A stretch of 15,555 bases of DNA, taken from Lobulomyces angularis. Lineage: Eukaryota > Chytridiomycota > Chytridiomycetes > Lobulomycetales > Lobulomycetaceae. How positions within the stretch are numbered: the first letter of the stretch is position 1; the number at the start of each line of letters is the position of its first letter. The stretch is taken from the NCBI GenBank assembly GCA_027604685.1, contig JADHYX010000476.1, positions 1 to 15,555 on the forward strand. Direction: 5' to 3'. Shown here piece after piece: positions 1-9,929 of this stretch. A program made the translations under genes and the position numbers. The notes beneath the pieces were generated by a model. The model was not told where the DNA came from and did not search any database. It worked only from the letters and a program-made list of their open reading frames with translations.

Positions 1-134
1 CTGGTGAATTTCGTCCTGTCAGGTTCCAAAGTGCTAATCTTCCTGAGTAGTTTTCGCTACTCTTGCCAAATGGTGTTGACAGGTATTTTAAAAATTTTGT
101 GTAACTGTTTAATTTATTGTTGTCCAGATGTTAA
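1..134 (-). other. Possible partial coding fragment at left edge
   Basis: The first ~85 bases are clearly richer in G+C than the AT-rich DNA that follows. On the minus strand one frame is open from about 134 to the window edge (about 45 codons). It reads as ordinary hydrophilic protein, for example ENYSGRLALWNLTGRNSP. The complementary plus frame is also open to a stop at 154-156, with a possible 45-nt GT-AG intron at 84-128. Which strand codes, if either, cannot be settled, and no family was recognised. If real, it is the fragment of a gene lying mainly to the left. Confidence 0.25.
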
Positions 135-202
135 AAACATATTGTCCAAGCATTAGCTAAATTATATTACCAGTTTCAATACATTAGGGTTAATCCTAAG
201 GC

Positions 203-332
203 TTGATGTATTTTTAGATCAATTGAAATTAGTATAAATAGATCTATCTTTATAACCATAAAACCTTAGAGTTTTTAATGGTTATAAAATAATAAAACTT
301 TATATTTAATATCTTAAGTTTGATGTATTTTT
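203..332 (+). repeat. Two copies of the 13-mer TTGATGTATTTTT
   Basis: TTGATGTATTTTT occurs at 203-215 and again at 320-332. A third copy lies at 10241-10253. All three are in non-coding DNA and in the same orientation. A 13-mer containing two G residues should rarely recur by chance in a window of this size and composition. Flanking sequence resembles itself only loosely (both left copies are preceded by a TAAG-like stretch), so this is not an obvious large duplication. Confidence 0.55.
249..288. repeat. Strong inverted repeat / hairpin
   Basis: TTTATAACCAT at 249-259 is the exact reverse complement of ATGGTTATAAA at 278-288. Inside it, AAAAC (260-264) can pair with GTTTT (271-275), leaving a 2-nt bulge and a 6-nt loop. 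The result is about 16 base pairs of nearly continuous stem. It lies in apparently gene-free DNA. It could be a structured RNA, a cruciform-prone site, or a chance feature of low-complexity sequence. Confidence 0.6.
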
Positions 333-551
333 TAATTAATTATTCTATTTTGTTATTATTAAGTAACATTATAATATTAAGAAATAAAGGTTTGAATTAT
401 TAATACTATCTTTTTATTATCTGAGGATCCTAGTATACAAGCTTAGTGCAGTATATTACAAGAGTTTCTTCGTTACACTAAACCCTTTCTTGTTCGTTCA
501 ATTAATCGATTCTATAGAAGACTTGTAACTTGATCTATTTTATACTCTTTA

Positions 552-991
552 CTATATTATATATGTAGAACGTCGGTACTGCTTATCTAATAAATTTTTG
601 ATATATAAATTCTTTTAATTCAATACTTAGATACACATACTAATATTAATTTTATAAAAATTTTGAAAATAATTTAGTGACATGAACGAAATACATTCGA
701 ACAAGTTAAAAAATATTCTTAACTCATATCTGCTTTGACCGCTATTCCAATTTGTTGCTGTTTTTAATATAGAACATAAAGGTAAAAGAACTAATAATCC
801 ATATTATGGAAAGACGAAGCAAACTTTATAATTAGTTCTATTAAGCATCTTAATGGAATGATAATACTTAAGAGAATGATAATGAAAGTAAAAGACAGAA
901 TCAATTTTTTTTTACCGGTTAATTTTAAACTGATTGTATCTTCTTTCAAAAGTCTTTGATGCAGCGGATTATAATGTAGTGTATCATTCAT
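552..991 (-). CDS. Weak candidate small spliced gene (75 aa)
   Basis: Three exons can be joined in frame on the minus strand: 991-916, 757-641 and 586-552. They have GT-AG junctions at 915/758 and 640/587 and a TAG stop at 554-552. The first exon gives MNDTLHYNPLHQRLLKEDTI and onward. This looks more like protein than the intronic continuation, which is only a hydrophobic run of I and L. The first intron would be 158 nt, long for this window, and its acceptor choice is a guess. No family is recognised and there is no domain to test the junctions against. It could be a short gene, a remnant, or chance. The gene might also continue toward the left-edge fragment. Confidence 0.22.
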
Positions 992-1563
992 GTGAGGTTC
1001 TTGTTATAGCAGAATTAAAACTGCAAAATATGAAATAATCAAAATAATACTAATTTAGAATACAAAAAAAAAAAGTTCAACTAATTTTACCTCATACCTT
1101 TCGTATTCCATTTCAATCAACATTAAGTTGAATTCAAATAAGCCAGGATATTATAAAATACTATTAATTATTTGCTAAAACGTCGAATTTCTGACTCGAC
1201 TAAAATAATGTTGAAAAAATCAAAAAAATAAGTAAAAATAGAAAAAAAAAAATATATATGTATATTTATAAATTTACAAACGAAGGTTGTTAGAAATATG
1301 GGTTCAGCTGAAAAATCTTTAAAAAGTTTCTCTATAGAACTCAGTAAAAATCTAGTGTTGAAAAAAATGCAAAACTGCAAATAATTTTATATAGAAAATA
1401 AGTAACTCTGCAGTTACAATAAAGTAGTTAACTTTACCTATAGATTTTGAGTAAATGATGTTAAAGAAATTGAAGGTTCAAAAATGTGAATTTTTTAAGA
1501 AAGACTCGATTTTAAGCCTAAAGGGGCGGCTAAAAGCAAAAATTTAAAAAGAAATACTGGAGG
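992..1563. promoter_or_regulatory. Intergenic DNA upstream of the Rim9-like gene
   Basis: AT-rich DNA before the 1564 start codon. The minus-strand reading across 1168-1380 is mostly T-run hydrophobic translation and is not convincing. A short G-rich patch (AAAGGGGCGG, about 1519-1528) sits about 40 nt before the ATG and contains an AGGGG core like a fungal stress-response element. At that distance it may simply be 5' UTR. No core promoter could be assigned. Confidence 0.3.
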
Positions 1564-3611
1564 ATGGCCTACAAAGTCTTCGTATCTCTTGCGCTGTTAC
1601 TGACATTTCCTACTTTCGTTGGGTAAGTAAATTTAGTCAAGGCATTTTTAATCATGCAATTCTTTTTATAGTTTAACCTGTCTAATTTTGAATGGGTTAA
1701 AAGGACTGGACTTTTTCAACAAATTCAACTTATTGACCTTTACTCAAAATTCGACCAATAGCATTTTTAAAGCACAGAGTGACAAAGTCACCTTAAACAC
1801 TTGGGGATACATCAACTGGCAAAATGGAATTATCACTACAAGAAGTCCTGCTACTTTTTTTTTTAATATACTAAGTAATATTATTTTTGAAATTTAAAGT
1901 ATATATGAATTTTACTAAATCTTTTTTTTTTTGTTTAAAGAACAAATTAGCATCAAAACTGAATTTTTATTCAAGGAAGATCCATTAAACTTCAATACAA
2001 ACGGTTTTTTTTCTTCTTACTTGAATCAACAGCTAAACGGATTAACGTTTTTGTTGAGTTGCTTAGGATTATTTTTTTGTTTTTTTGGTGCAATTTTTGG
2101 ATTATTTTCAATGTTGGCAAGAACTAATTTCAAGCCTTTATGTTTTTTTAGTCTGATTTTATTTTTGCTGGGTTTTTTATCTTGTGGTTTAAACTGCTTT
2201 TTTATCTTTTTCAGATATCTAAATTTCAAAAGTCAATCCAACTTTTTCTTTAATTGGGTTAATGATCCTATTAATAATTTTGTAACCGCAGATACGGTTA
2301 AAGGTATTTCAATGTTTAAATTTTTTAAATTTTATTTATGATGTTTTCATAATTTTCATCTTATTTTTTGAAGATGGAGGATTTAGCTTTATTATAGATT
2401 TTGGTTTAGGAAGTTATTTATCTGCTGGAATTGCTGGAACCTCGCTATTCTCTTTTATTTTTACCGTTCTTGGATACAGTATGAGTAAACGAGGTAAAAT
2501 AAAAAATATGTTTCCATATAAACAATCAAAAAAAAAAGAAATAGATTCGGATGACGATGACGTAAAAGGAGGTGGTGATTTTAGAGGCAATACCATTACT
2601 CCAAGTGGTTCACAAGTAAACTTGTATGATAAATATGATAACAATCAAAAACTTTACGACAATGAAAATTACGATTTTCAAAATCAAATCCCTTTGCAAC
2701 CGCTACAAAATTGGAACAGTAACAGTAATCCTTTGTATTCTAATGCTACTACTCCTGTTCAAAACTACTATGAGCCAAAATTTGTTGACTACAGCTCCAA
2801 GGATACTTCCAACAACGGTGGGTATACCGATACCTCCGCGCCATCTGATGTAATCAGCTCTCCTGTGTTCAATCGAAATCAGAATCAACAACAATATTCA
2901 CCATATACAGATAATAATTATTACACAACATACGAAGAAAATTATTCAGGAACTGGAGCTTCCGCTCCATCTGATAATATTCAATATCCTGACCCAGTTA
3001 TTGCAACTGCTCCTACTTGGGGAGGAAATGGTGGTAGACTAGGCAATGCTAACTATAATAACCATTCCCAAAAAAAAGACAATTATAATGCTCCAAATTC
3101 CATTAATTACAATGGCAATGCCAGTAATTCCACACGGAAAGTGACAAAAAATATAAATCAAAGCATAAAAAACGGATATGCCCAGAATAATGTTGACAAC
3201 AGCAATCGTTTCAATGATAATTACGATTATGATACGAGACCATACAAATCGCAAAATGAAGAAAGTAGATCCGTTAAAGCTAGCAAAAGTCAGTATGCCA
3301 ATGATAATGTACAAGGTGATTGGAAGTCAAGTACTAGTTCACCCAAACTACGTCCAGAACTTGAAATTACTTGGCAGCCTAAAAGTAAAAAAGATTTAAA
3401 CAATTTAAAAGTTGTTAATTTAGATGAGGATAATGATGCATCTAGATGGTCAATGTAAGTAAATAAAATCTGTTTTTTTTTGAAAAATAATCTGTTTATT
3501 AGTTATACTGAAGCACCACTTCCTAAAAATTCCGCTAGTAGAAAAACCTATGGTACTCAAAGTAGAACTAATAGAAATTATGATAACCTTGGAAGAGGAG
3601 GAGCTTATTAA
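1564..3611 (+). CDS. PalI/Rim9-like Sur7-family four-TM protein
   Basis: Five exons: 1564-1622, 1672-1874, 1941-2303, 2374-3454, 3503-3611, giving 604 aa. All introns are GT-AG (49, 66, 70 and 48 nt). The ATG opens a signal-like first TM segment (about aa 4-26). An ectodomain follows with N-T-W-G-Y at about aa 65-69. Further TM segments lie at about 122-146, 153-178 and 218-243. From aa 245 there is a ~360-residue Asn/Ser/Tyr-rich cytoplasmic tail that repeats SAPSD and ends RGGAY. This order (TM1, ectodomain, three TMs, long disordered tail) is that of PalI/Rim9, which helps the Rim21/PalH plasma-membrane pH sensor activate Rim101/PacC. Family assignment rests on topology and the W-G-Y motif, so a generic Sur7/eisosome relative is possible. 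The cysteines that usually follow the W-G-Y region in relatives are absent here. Confidence 0.72.
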
Positions 3612-4578
3612 AAGAAAATTTTATTTTTTAGAATAGAGTTGTAAAGAATTATATAATACACAGTTTTTGTGTGCCAAGACAAAATATTTATCCCACTTTC
3701 AATGTTTTATAGTTGTTCACATTAATCAGTTTTTTACAGAATTTTTTAAATATAAAAATTGTGAGCAACAAAATTTTATTATGCTTTTTAAGGGAAATCA
3801 AACTGACATAACAACTCTCATTGTAATAAATTTACTCTCAACCAACGATAAAGGTGAAACCATGTTTAATAAAAACATCATTTCAAATCGAAATGAAACA
3901 AAGTAATTTTACTTTAATGTTTGGAATAAAAATTTTTTTTTTTTACATGAAAAAAACAATTTTTTCTTAAAAAAAAAAAAAAAAAAATCAAATTTTTAAC
4001 AAAGAGACCATAAATTTTCAGTCCAGTCTGATCAAATAAATGTGTTTAAGTGGATTTTAATTTTTCATTTTGTACTTAAGATGTAATGGTCTTTTTCTGA
4101 AAACTGTAATGAAAAAAGTGAAAAAATAAAAAAAAAAAAGTCAGAAAACTAAAGAAAGAAAAAAAAAGAAAACAATCCCAAAATTCAATGCATTATAAAT
4201 TAAAAAAAGAAATTGCTGATTTCAACCAAAGCAAGTTAAGTTACTCCAATTTTTTTTTTAAGCATGAGAATTACTTTCTTTTAACTCAAGGTAAAAGATA
4301 ATAAATAAAACTTTACCTTATTTTTTAACATTTGTGGAATTTCATTTAAAAAGGTGCATTGAATAAAGAATCAAAAAAAGAAAAAATTGCTGAATGGTAA
4401 TAGCATTAGAAAAATTGAATATGTTTTTTTACTTATATAAAATAAAAAATCAAAAAGAAATAAAATTAATGTTTTTTAGTTAAAACCTAAAATAGAAAAA
4501 AGATATTTTATATTCATTAATTTTTTTTTTTTTTACTTTTGATGAAAATTGAAAAATTTGTTTATTCTTTTTTTTTAG
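3612..4578. other. AT-rich intergenic DNA, no supported gene
   Basis: About 970 bp holding the 3' flank of the Rim9-like gene, then long A/T runs. A small stem (ACACA, loop, TGTGT, about 3657-3671) lies about 50 nt after the stop codon and could mark the transcript end. The plus frame 3667-3906 is open but has no ATG near its start and no recognised motif. A strongly purine-rich strip runs about 4100-4175. Any upstream exon of the orphan gene at 4579 should lie here, but none could be identified with confidence. Confidence 0.4.
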
Positions 4579-5371
4579 TTTAGATTGTTATGAAAAAATA
4601 ATTGCAAATGAAAAAACAGATTTCGTGATTGAGGATGAAATGGATAAATTTCATGAAATGGCCAGTCCTAACTTAACTGATGCCAATTTTTCTTTGGACA
4701 ATTTGATTATTGATCCAAATAACGGTAATAAAAAAAAAAAAGCAACTATCTTATCAAATAAATCAAGGTAAAAGTCTAACGTCGAGAAGTGTTACCAAAA
4801 GTAGTTTATTAAGTATGGAGGAATTATTGTTGGTAACAAAAGCCTCTTTACCGAAAGGATGTGACATTGAAGTCAAGGAACTCATAAAAAAAAGGAGCAC
4901 TATAAAAGAAAATTTTTATGATCATGATAGTATAGTTGCAAGTGTGGAACCTGATTCATCTTCGAAAGAGATTACAGTTTCGGATACTCTCTGTTCTGAT
5001 GATAATTTTGAGTTACAAAGGTTATTTTTATCCACAAATTTTAATTTTTTCTAAATTTTATTCAGTCTTCAAGAGTTTACAAGAAAGCTAAAATACATGT
5101 TGAGAATTGAAAGATACAAAAAGAATGAAATAAAAGTTTATTTTAAAGCAGATCAACACGATATAAAATCCAACTCACCAAAGTTTTTATCAATTTTAGA
5201 TAAAGTATATTGCATCACATGAATTTTAACAACCAATTTCTTTTTTCATTTTAGACGAAAGGATTTAAAATAAAAACAAAAAATTCTAAGGATTTTGAAA
5301 CTTACAAGATAAAACACCAGTATAAAAAAACCGACAGGGAAGAAAAAAAAATACGTTTTTACAGTTGTTAA
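4579..5371 (+). CDS. Spliced orphan gene, 5' end uncertain
   Basis: Four exons join in one frame: 4579-4724, 4768-5020, 5066-5204, 5255-5371. Introns are GT-AG of 43, 45 and 50 nt, and the stop is TAA at 5369-5371. Frame is kept across three junctions, one of which removes an A12 run that would otherwise shift it. The left exon follows a good acceptor (poly-T then AG at 4577-4578) with an in-frame stop upstream at 4550, so earlier exons may exist. Otherwise translation could begin at the in-frame ATG 4640. About 217 aa are readable: an acidic, Ser/Thr-rich first half (MEELLLVTKASLPKGCDIEV region), then a basic half (LQEFTRKLKYMLRIERYKKN region) ending IRFYSC. No TM segment and no recognised family. 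The compact basic C-terminus could be a small regulatory or binding domain, but that is a guess. Confidence 0.55.
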
Positions 5372-6013
5372 AGTAAAAAACAAATAAGTCGATTAAGTTT
5401 TCTGTCTACTTTGCTCAATTATTTTATACGATGAGTATTATTATCCTATTTTAAAAATTTAAACTGGTATCAAACCATAGGAAACACAAACAAATTTTTA
5501 ATTTTTTTTTTTTTTTTTTTTTAGTTAAGATTTAAATTTTATGAAAGACAATATTTTTAAAGGTTTATTTGCATTTTTTAGAAAAACATTTCATAATATA
5601 ACAATTTCATTTAATGATAAATCTCAATGAACGCGTTAATTGGTGTACCATTTTGTTGCAACTTACTGTTTTCTTTTATAAATCTATACAAAAATAGTTC
5701 AGAGATTTTTAATCTGAATTTCTCAAAGCTTTAACCACATTTTTGTTGAAAAAAAAAAACATTAGTGATTCTTCTGAATTCTAACAATAACTCAAGGTAT
5801 TTAGTGAATAGATTTAGAAAATTTTTTTAATCAGATTAAATCATGTTTAATTACCAATAAGTACGGTGAATACGGTACTCATTCCTAAATACAGTGAATA
5901 AAATAGAGAGAGGGAAGTTATACGAAAATTAAGCAAGAAAATTACATCTAACTTCAGTGCTAAATAGAGCAACTGAATCTAAAAAAATATATCAGATTTA
6001 AAACAGTTTTAAA
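5372..6013. other. AT-rich spacer with poly-T tract
   Basis: Contains a T-run of about 22 nt at 5501-5522. Short open stretches appear in two different frames around 5600-5760, each broken by stops within 40 codons. They may be the decayed upstream part of the frame at 6014-6472, but nothing in them is recognisable. No promoter or RNA gene was seen. Confidence 0.3.
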
Positions 6014-6640
6014 TAAGAAAATAGTTTGTTCTTTAATAATTTATTAAAAAATTACATTGAGAAACAAAGGAGGTCGATCTTGGAATTGTTGAAAACATTC
6101 ATTCCCAAATAAGTTGATGGGTACAGAATTTTAGAAATTGATGAAGTAATACTGAGAAAAGGAAAAAAAAGTCTTTTTGTGTTTAATTTTTGTAGGCATA
6201 GATTTAACACATCTTACATTTTTTATTCTGAATGTACCAAATTTAGTAGTAACATCATATGAGGGGAAGAGAGCCTTTTAGAACAACTGAAGATTCGGTG
6301 GTCAAAATTAACTGAACTTGAAAAAGAAGCTGATAAAATAGCCAGTTTATTACCAATGTAGTGATAGTTCAAGTTTACAGTTAAGAAAAAAGATGAGGTC
6401 GATATGATTTACGTTACTAAATTTATACATGGTACTATTGAAGCGTTGTGTTTTTTTCTTTTTATCATTTTATAATTATTGATTTAATTCTCTATTTAAT
6501 GTTCTCTTTTCATTAGAAATGTCAATGAGGGACGAAAATTTTGACGACTACTGTCTAAAAAGTTCTCACGAAAAAGATATGAAATCCATAGAATTGTTTA
6601 TTGCACTTCCAAAGAAAAAAGGTTTGATTTTAAATCTGTT
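6014..6640 (+). pseudogene. Decayed reading frame, unknown protein
   Basis: One plus frame runs from 6017 to 6472 (152 codons) interrupted by TAA at 6110, TGA at 6260 and a TAG-TGA-TAG cluster at 6359-6367. Between stops it reads like real protein rather than AT noise: EKQRRSILELLKTFIPK, then VDGYRILEIDEVILRKGKK, then SLLEQLKIRWSKLTELEKEA, then KKKDEVDMIYVTKFIHG. A good acceptor (CATTAG, ending 6516) precedes a further coding-like stretch that starts MSMRDENFDDYCLKSS and runs to about 6620. Local G+C is higher than in the flanks. The simplest reading is a gene inactivated by nonsense mutations, with intron boundaries no longer clear. No family was identified. Other genes in the window end at these same stop codons, so codon reassignment is not a good explanation. 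Confidence 0.4.
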
Positions 6641-6756
6641 TCTATAATTTTTTTTTATTATACATGTTATCTAATATTTTATCAAAATTGTTTTTTGATA
6701 TTATATTATTAATTTATAATTTAATTTTTTTTTTAAATTTTATAAAATTTGTAGTA

Positions 6757-7766
6757 CTAAAATTCAACACTTTTAACAGCAGACCCTGATATCACTTCGA
6801 GATCATAAAACTCATTTGAAGTAACATTTTTTCTAAATGTTTGAAACATCAAGACAGCAAAAGTAAAGTGAAAACTGGCCAACGAGACTGAGATGTTGTT
6901 AATTTCTAAAGAATATGTAAGAAGATACAAAAAAAATGTTCCCATATCAAAAGTTGTCCTAGAAAATAATTTCAATTTGAAAAAAAACGTTATATTTTAA
7001 ACAACTTACGTCAGTATAAAGTATATAATCATTTTACATTTAATGATTTTACCATCTTTACCACTGTAGACATTTTTTAACATTAAGGAAAGCATAAAAA
7101 GGTTTAAAAACAATTCCAACAAGGAAAAGTTAATAAAAATTAGGACCGTAGTAAAAATTTCAACAAATTCAAAATATTTTTGGTTATAATTGTACGGAAC
7201 AAAAAGAGAGATTCTCCAAACTATTATAAGACAGTTGAAAAGTTTTAAAAACTTAAAAAACTTGTCAAAAATTTGAAACTTTTGTTTTAGGTTAAAAAAT
7301 TTTATCAACTTCGTTAACCTTTCCAAGATTAAAAAAAAAAGAATCAAAAAATTTGAAAAAAAGTTTATTCCAAAGATTAATGTAAGTATTTTTAATCCAA
7401 TATCGACGTTGTTGTATAAATTTATTAGTGGATATAGATTTAAGGTGTTGCTGTAATGTTCATAAAAATTGGTGTATAGAGTGAACTGGAGTAAACTTAA
7501 AATTTGTGTAAATAAATTTGAATATAGTAAAACGAAAAAGTTTAAACTTTTGTTAACTTTATTAGTTTTTTTGTTCATAGCTTCTTTTTTTTTAAATTTT
7601 GTCAACTTTATTAGGTGAATAACATTTCTAGCAAACCACAAATAATAATAATAAAGAAAAAAAAAAAAAAAAATTGGTAAATTTATTAGTATTTCTTCAC
7701 TTACATCATTATAGTAAATATATTTAAAAATATTGCCAAAACTTTTAGTGGAGTGTTCCAAAACAT
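6757..7766 (-). CDS. Multipass membrane protein, about seven TMs
   Basis: Exons 7766-7705, 7627-7010 and 6958-6757 give 293 aa. The first intron (77 nt) has the canonical set GTAAGT, TACTAAT, poly-T and TAG. An uninterrupted open frame also crosses it, but that frame lacks an ATG, so the spliced model starting MFWNTPLKVL is preferred. Intron 2 is 51 nt with GTAAGT. Hydrophobic segments fall at about aa 5-27, 49-72, 95-122, 150-170, 180-212, 220-245 and 248-268, separated by short Lys-rich loops. Segment 3 ends LILERL, in the place where class A receptors carry D/E-R-Y. A receptor-like seven-TM fold is therefore possible, but no family was recognised, and transporter or ER membrane roles are equally open. 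It lies tail-to-tail with the decayed plus-strand frame. Confidence 0.68.
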
Positions 7767-8296
7767 TTTATACCAAAAAAAAAGCTTGAATAAAAAAAAA
7801 AAAAACACACCTTCATTGTTAGAATGGAACAATAAAAAATTGGTTTAAATAAAAAATTTAAATACAAAAAGAAAAATTAAAAAAATAACAATAAATACCT
7901 TGAATTTTTCAAATCCTAATTGCAATTATTGAAGGCTATCTTTAAAAAAAAAAAAAAAAAAGTTTAGATTTCTTTTGTTGCAGGGAATTAGAGGTGAGTT
8001 TAAAAATATAAGAGTGTTTTTTGGTAATTTTAATTTTTTTTTTTTTATTTATAGTAAAAGATGCATCTATTTAATTTCTTGAAAAATCCACCTTTTTTCA
8101 AAAATAAAAAATACAGTATTTTAGGAGAAAATTTTTGTTTTGAAAAAAATTTTTCTCTAAAAAAAATTAAAACATTATAAATCTTCTCTATACAGTTTAT
8201 TATTAGTTTTTTTTTTTTATGCTCTAAATAAATTAAAAAAAAAAAGGAATAAAATAAATATTAAAAAAAAAAAATTTTGAACAACTTTTTTTTTTT
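7767..8296. other. Spacer between two minus-strand genes
   Basis: Upstream flank of the seven-TM gene and 3' flank of the glycosyltransferase. Almost wholly A/T runs. GAGAAAATTTTT (about 8125-8136) and AAAAATTTTTCTC (about 8146-8158) form an imperfect hairpin with one bulged base about 140-170 nt after the glycosyltransferase stop codon. No ORF or RNA gene was found. Confidence 0.35.
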
Positions 8297-9929
8297 TTAA
8301 TCATCTAAATTACAATTCTTTTCGGAAGTGATATATGTTAGTCCATTATTTGGTATAAGTCTTTGAACACAAGCTATGGTGTATACAACTGTAACATAAA
8401 AGAATGCAGATATTGGTAAACAAATGTAATCAAGAAGATGAATTAAACTTCTAGTTTTTGGGGATTCTTCACCCTTTAAATCTTTATCTTTTTTAAATAA
8501 GGTTCTTTCCAAAAATCTGTGGTAAAATTCATAAATAAAACAGCATATTAACAAGGGCAGAGGTGCCAAGATACTAAGAACTGCTACAATTTTTGATAAA
8601 AAGTGGAATAGCGGATCTTCGAAAGTGATATGTAACATTGCAAACATAAGTCCTCCTAATGTAAATACCCATCCACTAGTAGCTTGCACTATAAATGTTT
8701 CACAAACTCTAAGACTCATTAAGACCCTGTCTCTAATATTGCTTAAAGTTGCAGATTCAGGAGTTTCCAGCGTCCTTCTTAAGGCATAACCAACATCTGC
8801 ACAAGCCAAAGCATGTCGTCTGCCTTGAGTAAATCTGGCACCGATTGTAGAAAAATAACCGGTAGATTGGGTATTAGCATAATTTAATGGACAATCTAGA
8901 GATACAGCTTTTGAATCAGATTTATAAAAACATTTTAACATCCTATTTAAAAAAAAAAAAACATTAATTTTAAAAAAGTTAGAGGCAATTTTTTTTTTTA
9001 CATGTGAAAGTCTTCACCGATTGAATCAAAATCACAATCCCAGTAATTAACTTTATCAGCTAAAACCATTGACAACGAATAAGCTGAACATGGGAAAAAA
9101 ATTCCTCTAGGGTTTGACAAATTTTGAGTATGCATTATTGACCATGCAATATCAGTACATCTAACAAGAGCAGGTATATTTAAACTGTTTCTACCGAAAA
9201 AAGTTGCTGGACAAAATATAGAGTTTAAAGGCTCATGAGTGTCTACAATGGCTTTTTCAAGTGTAGAAATGTAAAGTTCAGGAACAGAAGCATCAGCGTC
9301 AATTATGGTCAACATAATTTGCTTCAATGGAGTGCCTCTTTTTGATAGAATAGCACAGGTTTTTCTGACTGCCCAGTTTACTAATAAAATAAAGTTAAAA
9401 AAAAAAAAACAAAGTTAAAATTAAAAAAAATACCATTTGAAGCTTTTCCTCTAGCTTCACCAGGTATATTAACAGGATGAAAAGTGAGTAGAATATCTTT
9501 AAATAAATGTTTAAACTCATTCGAAAGAGTCTGAGCTTTAATTTCACTTCCCAGTTCACTCTCCTCCATAGCCAAAACGATTAAATAGTTTGAAGTAGCG
9601 GAAGCATGTTGAGAAAGTTTTTCTAAGGTTTTTCTTAGGATGTTAATAGGTTCAGAATAACTTGGGATAACAAAACAGTGCTGGTAGGTGCTTTCAGCTA
9701 GAAGAAGACCTTGCGTTTCCAGGTCTCTTGACTTTCTTATGTTATTTACGATTCTGCGAACGGAGGAAAAATACTGAACAACTTGGTTGGAGGTCATATA
9801 AACAAAGAAGGAGAGGTAGGAAAGTAGAAAAAGAATGAAGAGCTTAGGCATGTACAGAGGAGCAAGGGAACAGAGTGAGATAGTAGCAAGTGTAGCAGTA
9901 GGAACAACCAAGTCAAACGAGTCTAGCAT
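8297..9929 (-). CDS. Membrane GT2-family glycosyltransferase
   Basis: Exons 9929-9434, 9380-9002 and 8942-8297 encode 506 aa. Introns are 53 and 59 nt, and conserved sequence continues across both (GKASN to VNWAVRK; GEDFHM to MLKCF). The N-terminus has two TM segments (about aa 8-49). The catalytic core contains CFVIPSYSEP, the nucleotide-sugar/metal motif IIDADA (D193, D195), the acid motif GED (E288, D289) and QGRRH (331-335). Further TM segments lie at about 380-396, 404-430 and 462-484. This is the layout of processive-type or Golgi/plasma-membrane GT2 enzymes (PF13632-like), which transfer sugars onto surface glycans or glycolipids. QGRRH takes the place of the Q-x-x-R-W motif of chitin, cellulose and hyaluronan synthases, so it is unlikely to be a standard chitin synthase. 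Substrate unknown. The ATG is the first after an in-frame stop. Confidence 0.85.

Noticed and set aside
184..199. TTAGGG-containing near-palindrome resembling telomere repeat
   Set aside because: A single unit with no tandem array; expected by chance.
1168..1380. Minus-strand open frame before the Rim9-like gene
   Set aside because: Its translation is mainly Phe/Ile/Tyr from T-runs, with an intron-like segment inside; no supporting gene structure.
3039..3314. Minus-strand frame of 91 codons opposite the Rim9-like tail
   Set aside because: Shadow of the Asn-rich tail: AAT/AAC codons read backwards give Ile/Val-rich translation.
3672..3677. GCCAAG, a match to the PacC/Rim101 site, near the Rim9-like gene
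   Set aside because: It lies after the stop codon rather than in the promoter, and a six-base motif occurs by chance.
3667..3906. Open plus-strand frame of about 79 codons after the Rim9-like gene
   Set aside because: No ATG near its start, no splice links in frame with either neighbour, no motif, and composition like the surrounding spacer.
6014..6472. Stop-codon reassignment to explain the interrupted frame
   Set aside because: The well-supported neighbouring genes terminate at TAA, TAG or TGA at domain-consistent positions, so decay is simpler.
7628..7704. Reading the seven-TM gene through its first intron (extra Phe/Tyr-rich segment)
   Set aside because: The stretch has a complete canonical donor, branch site and acceptor, and the read-through frame has no ATG.
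7981..8053. Possible plus-strand microexon between a TTGCAG acceptor and a GTGAGT donor, followed by a TTATAG acceptor
   Set aside because: Good-looking splice signals but the exon is about 10 nt, with no partner exon or frame to test it.
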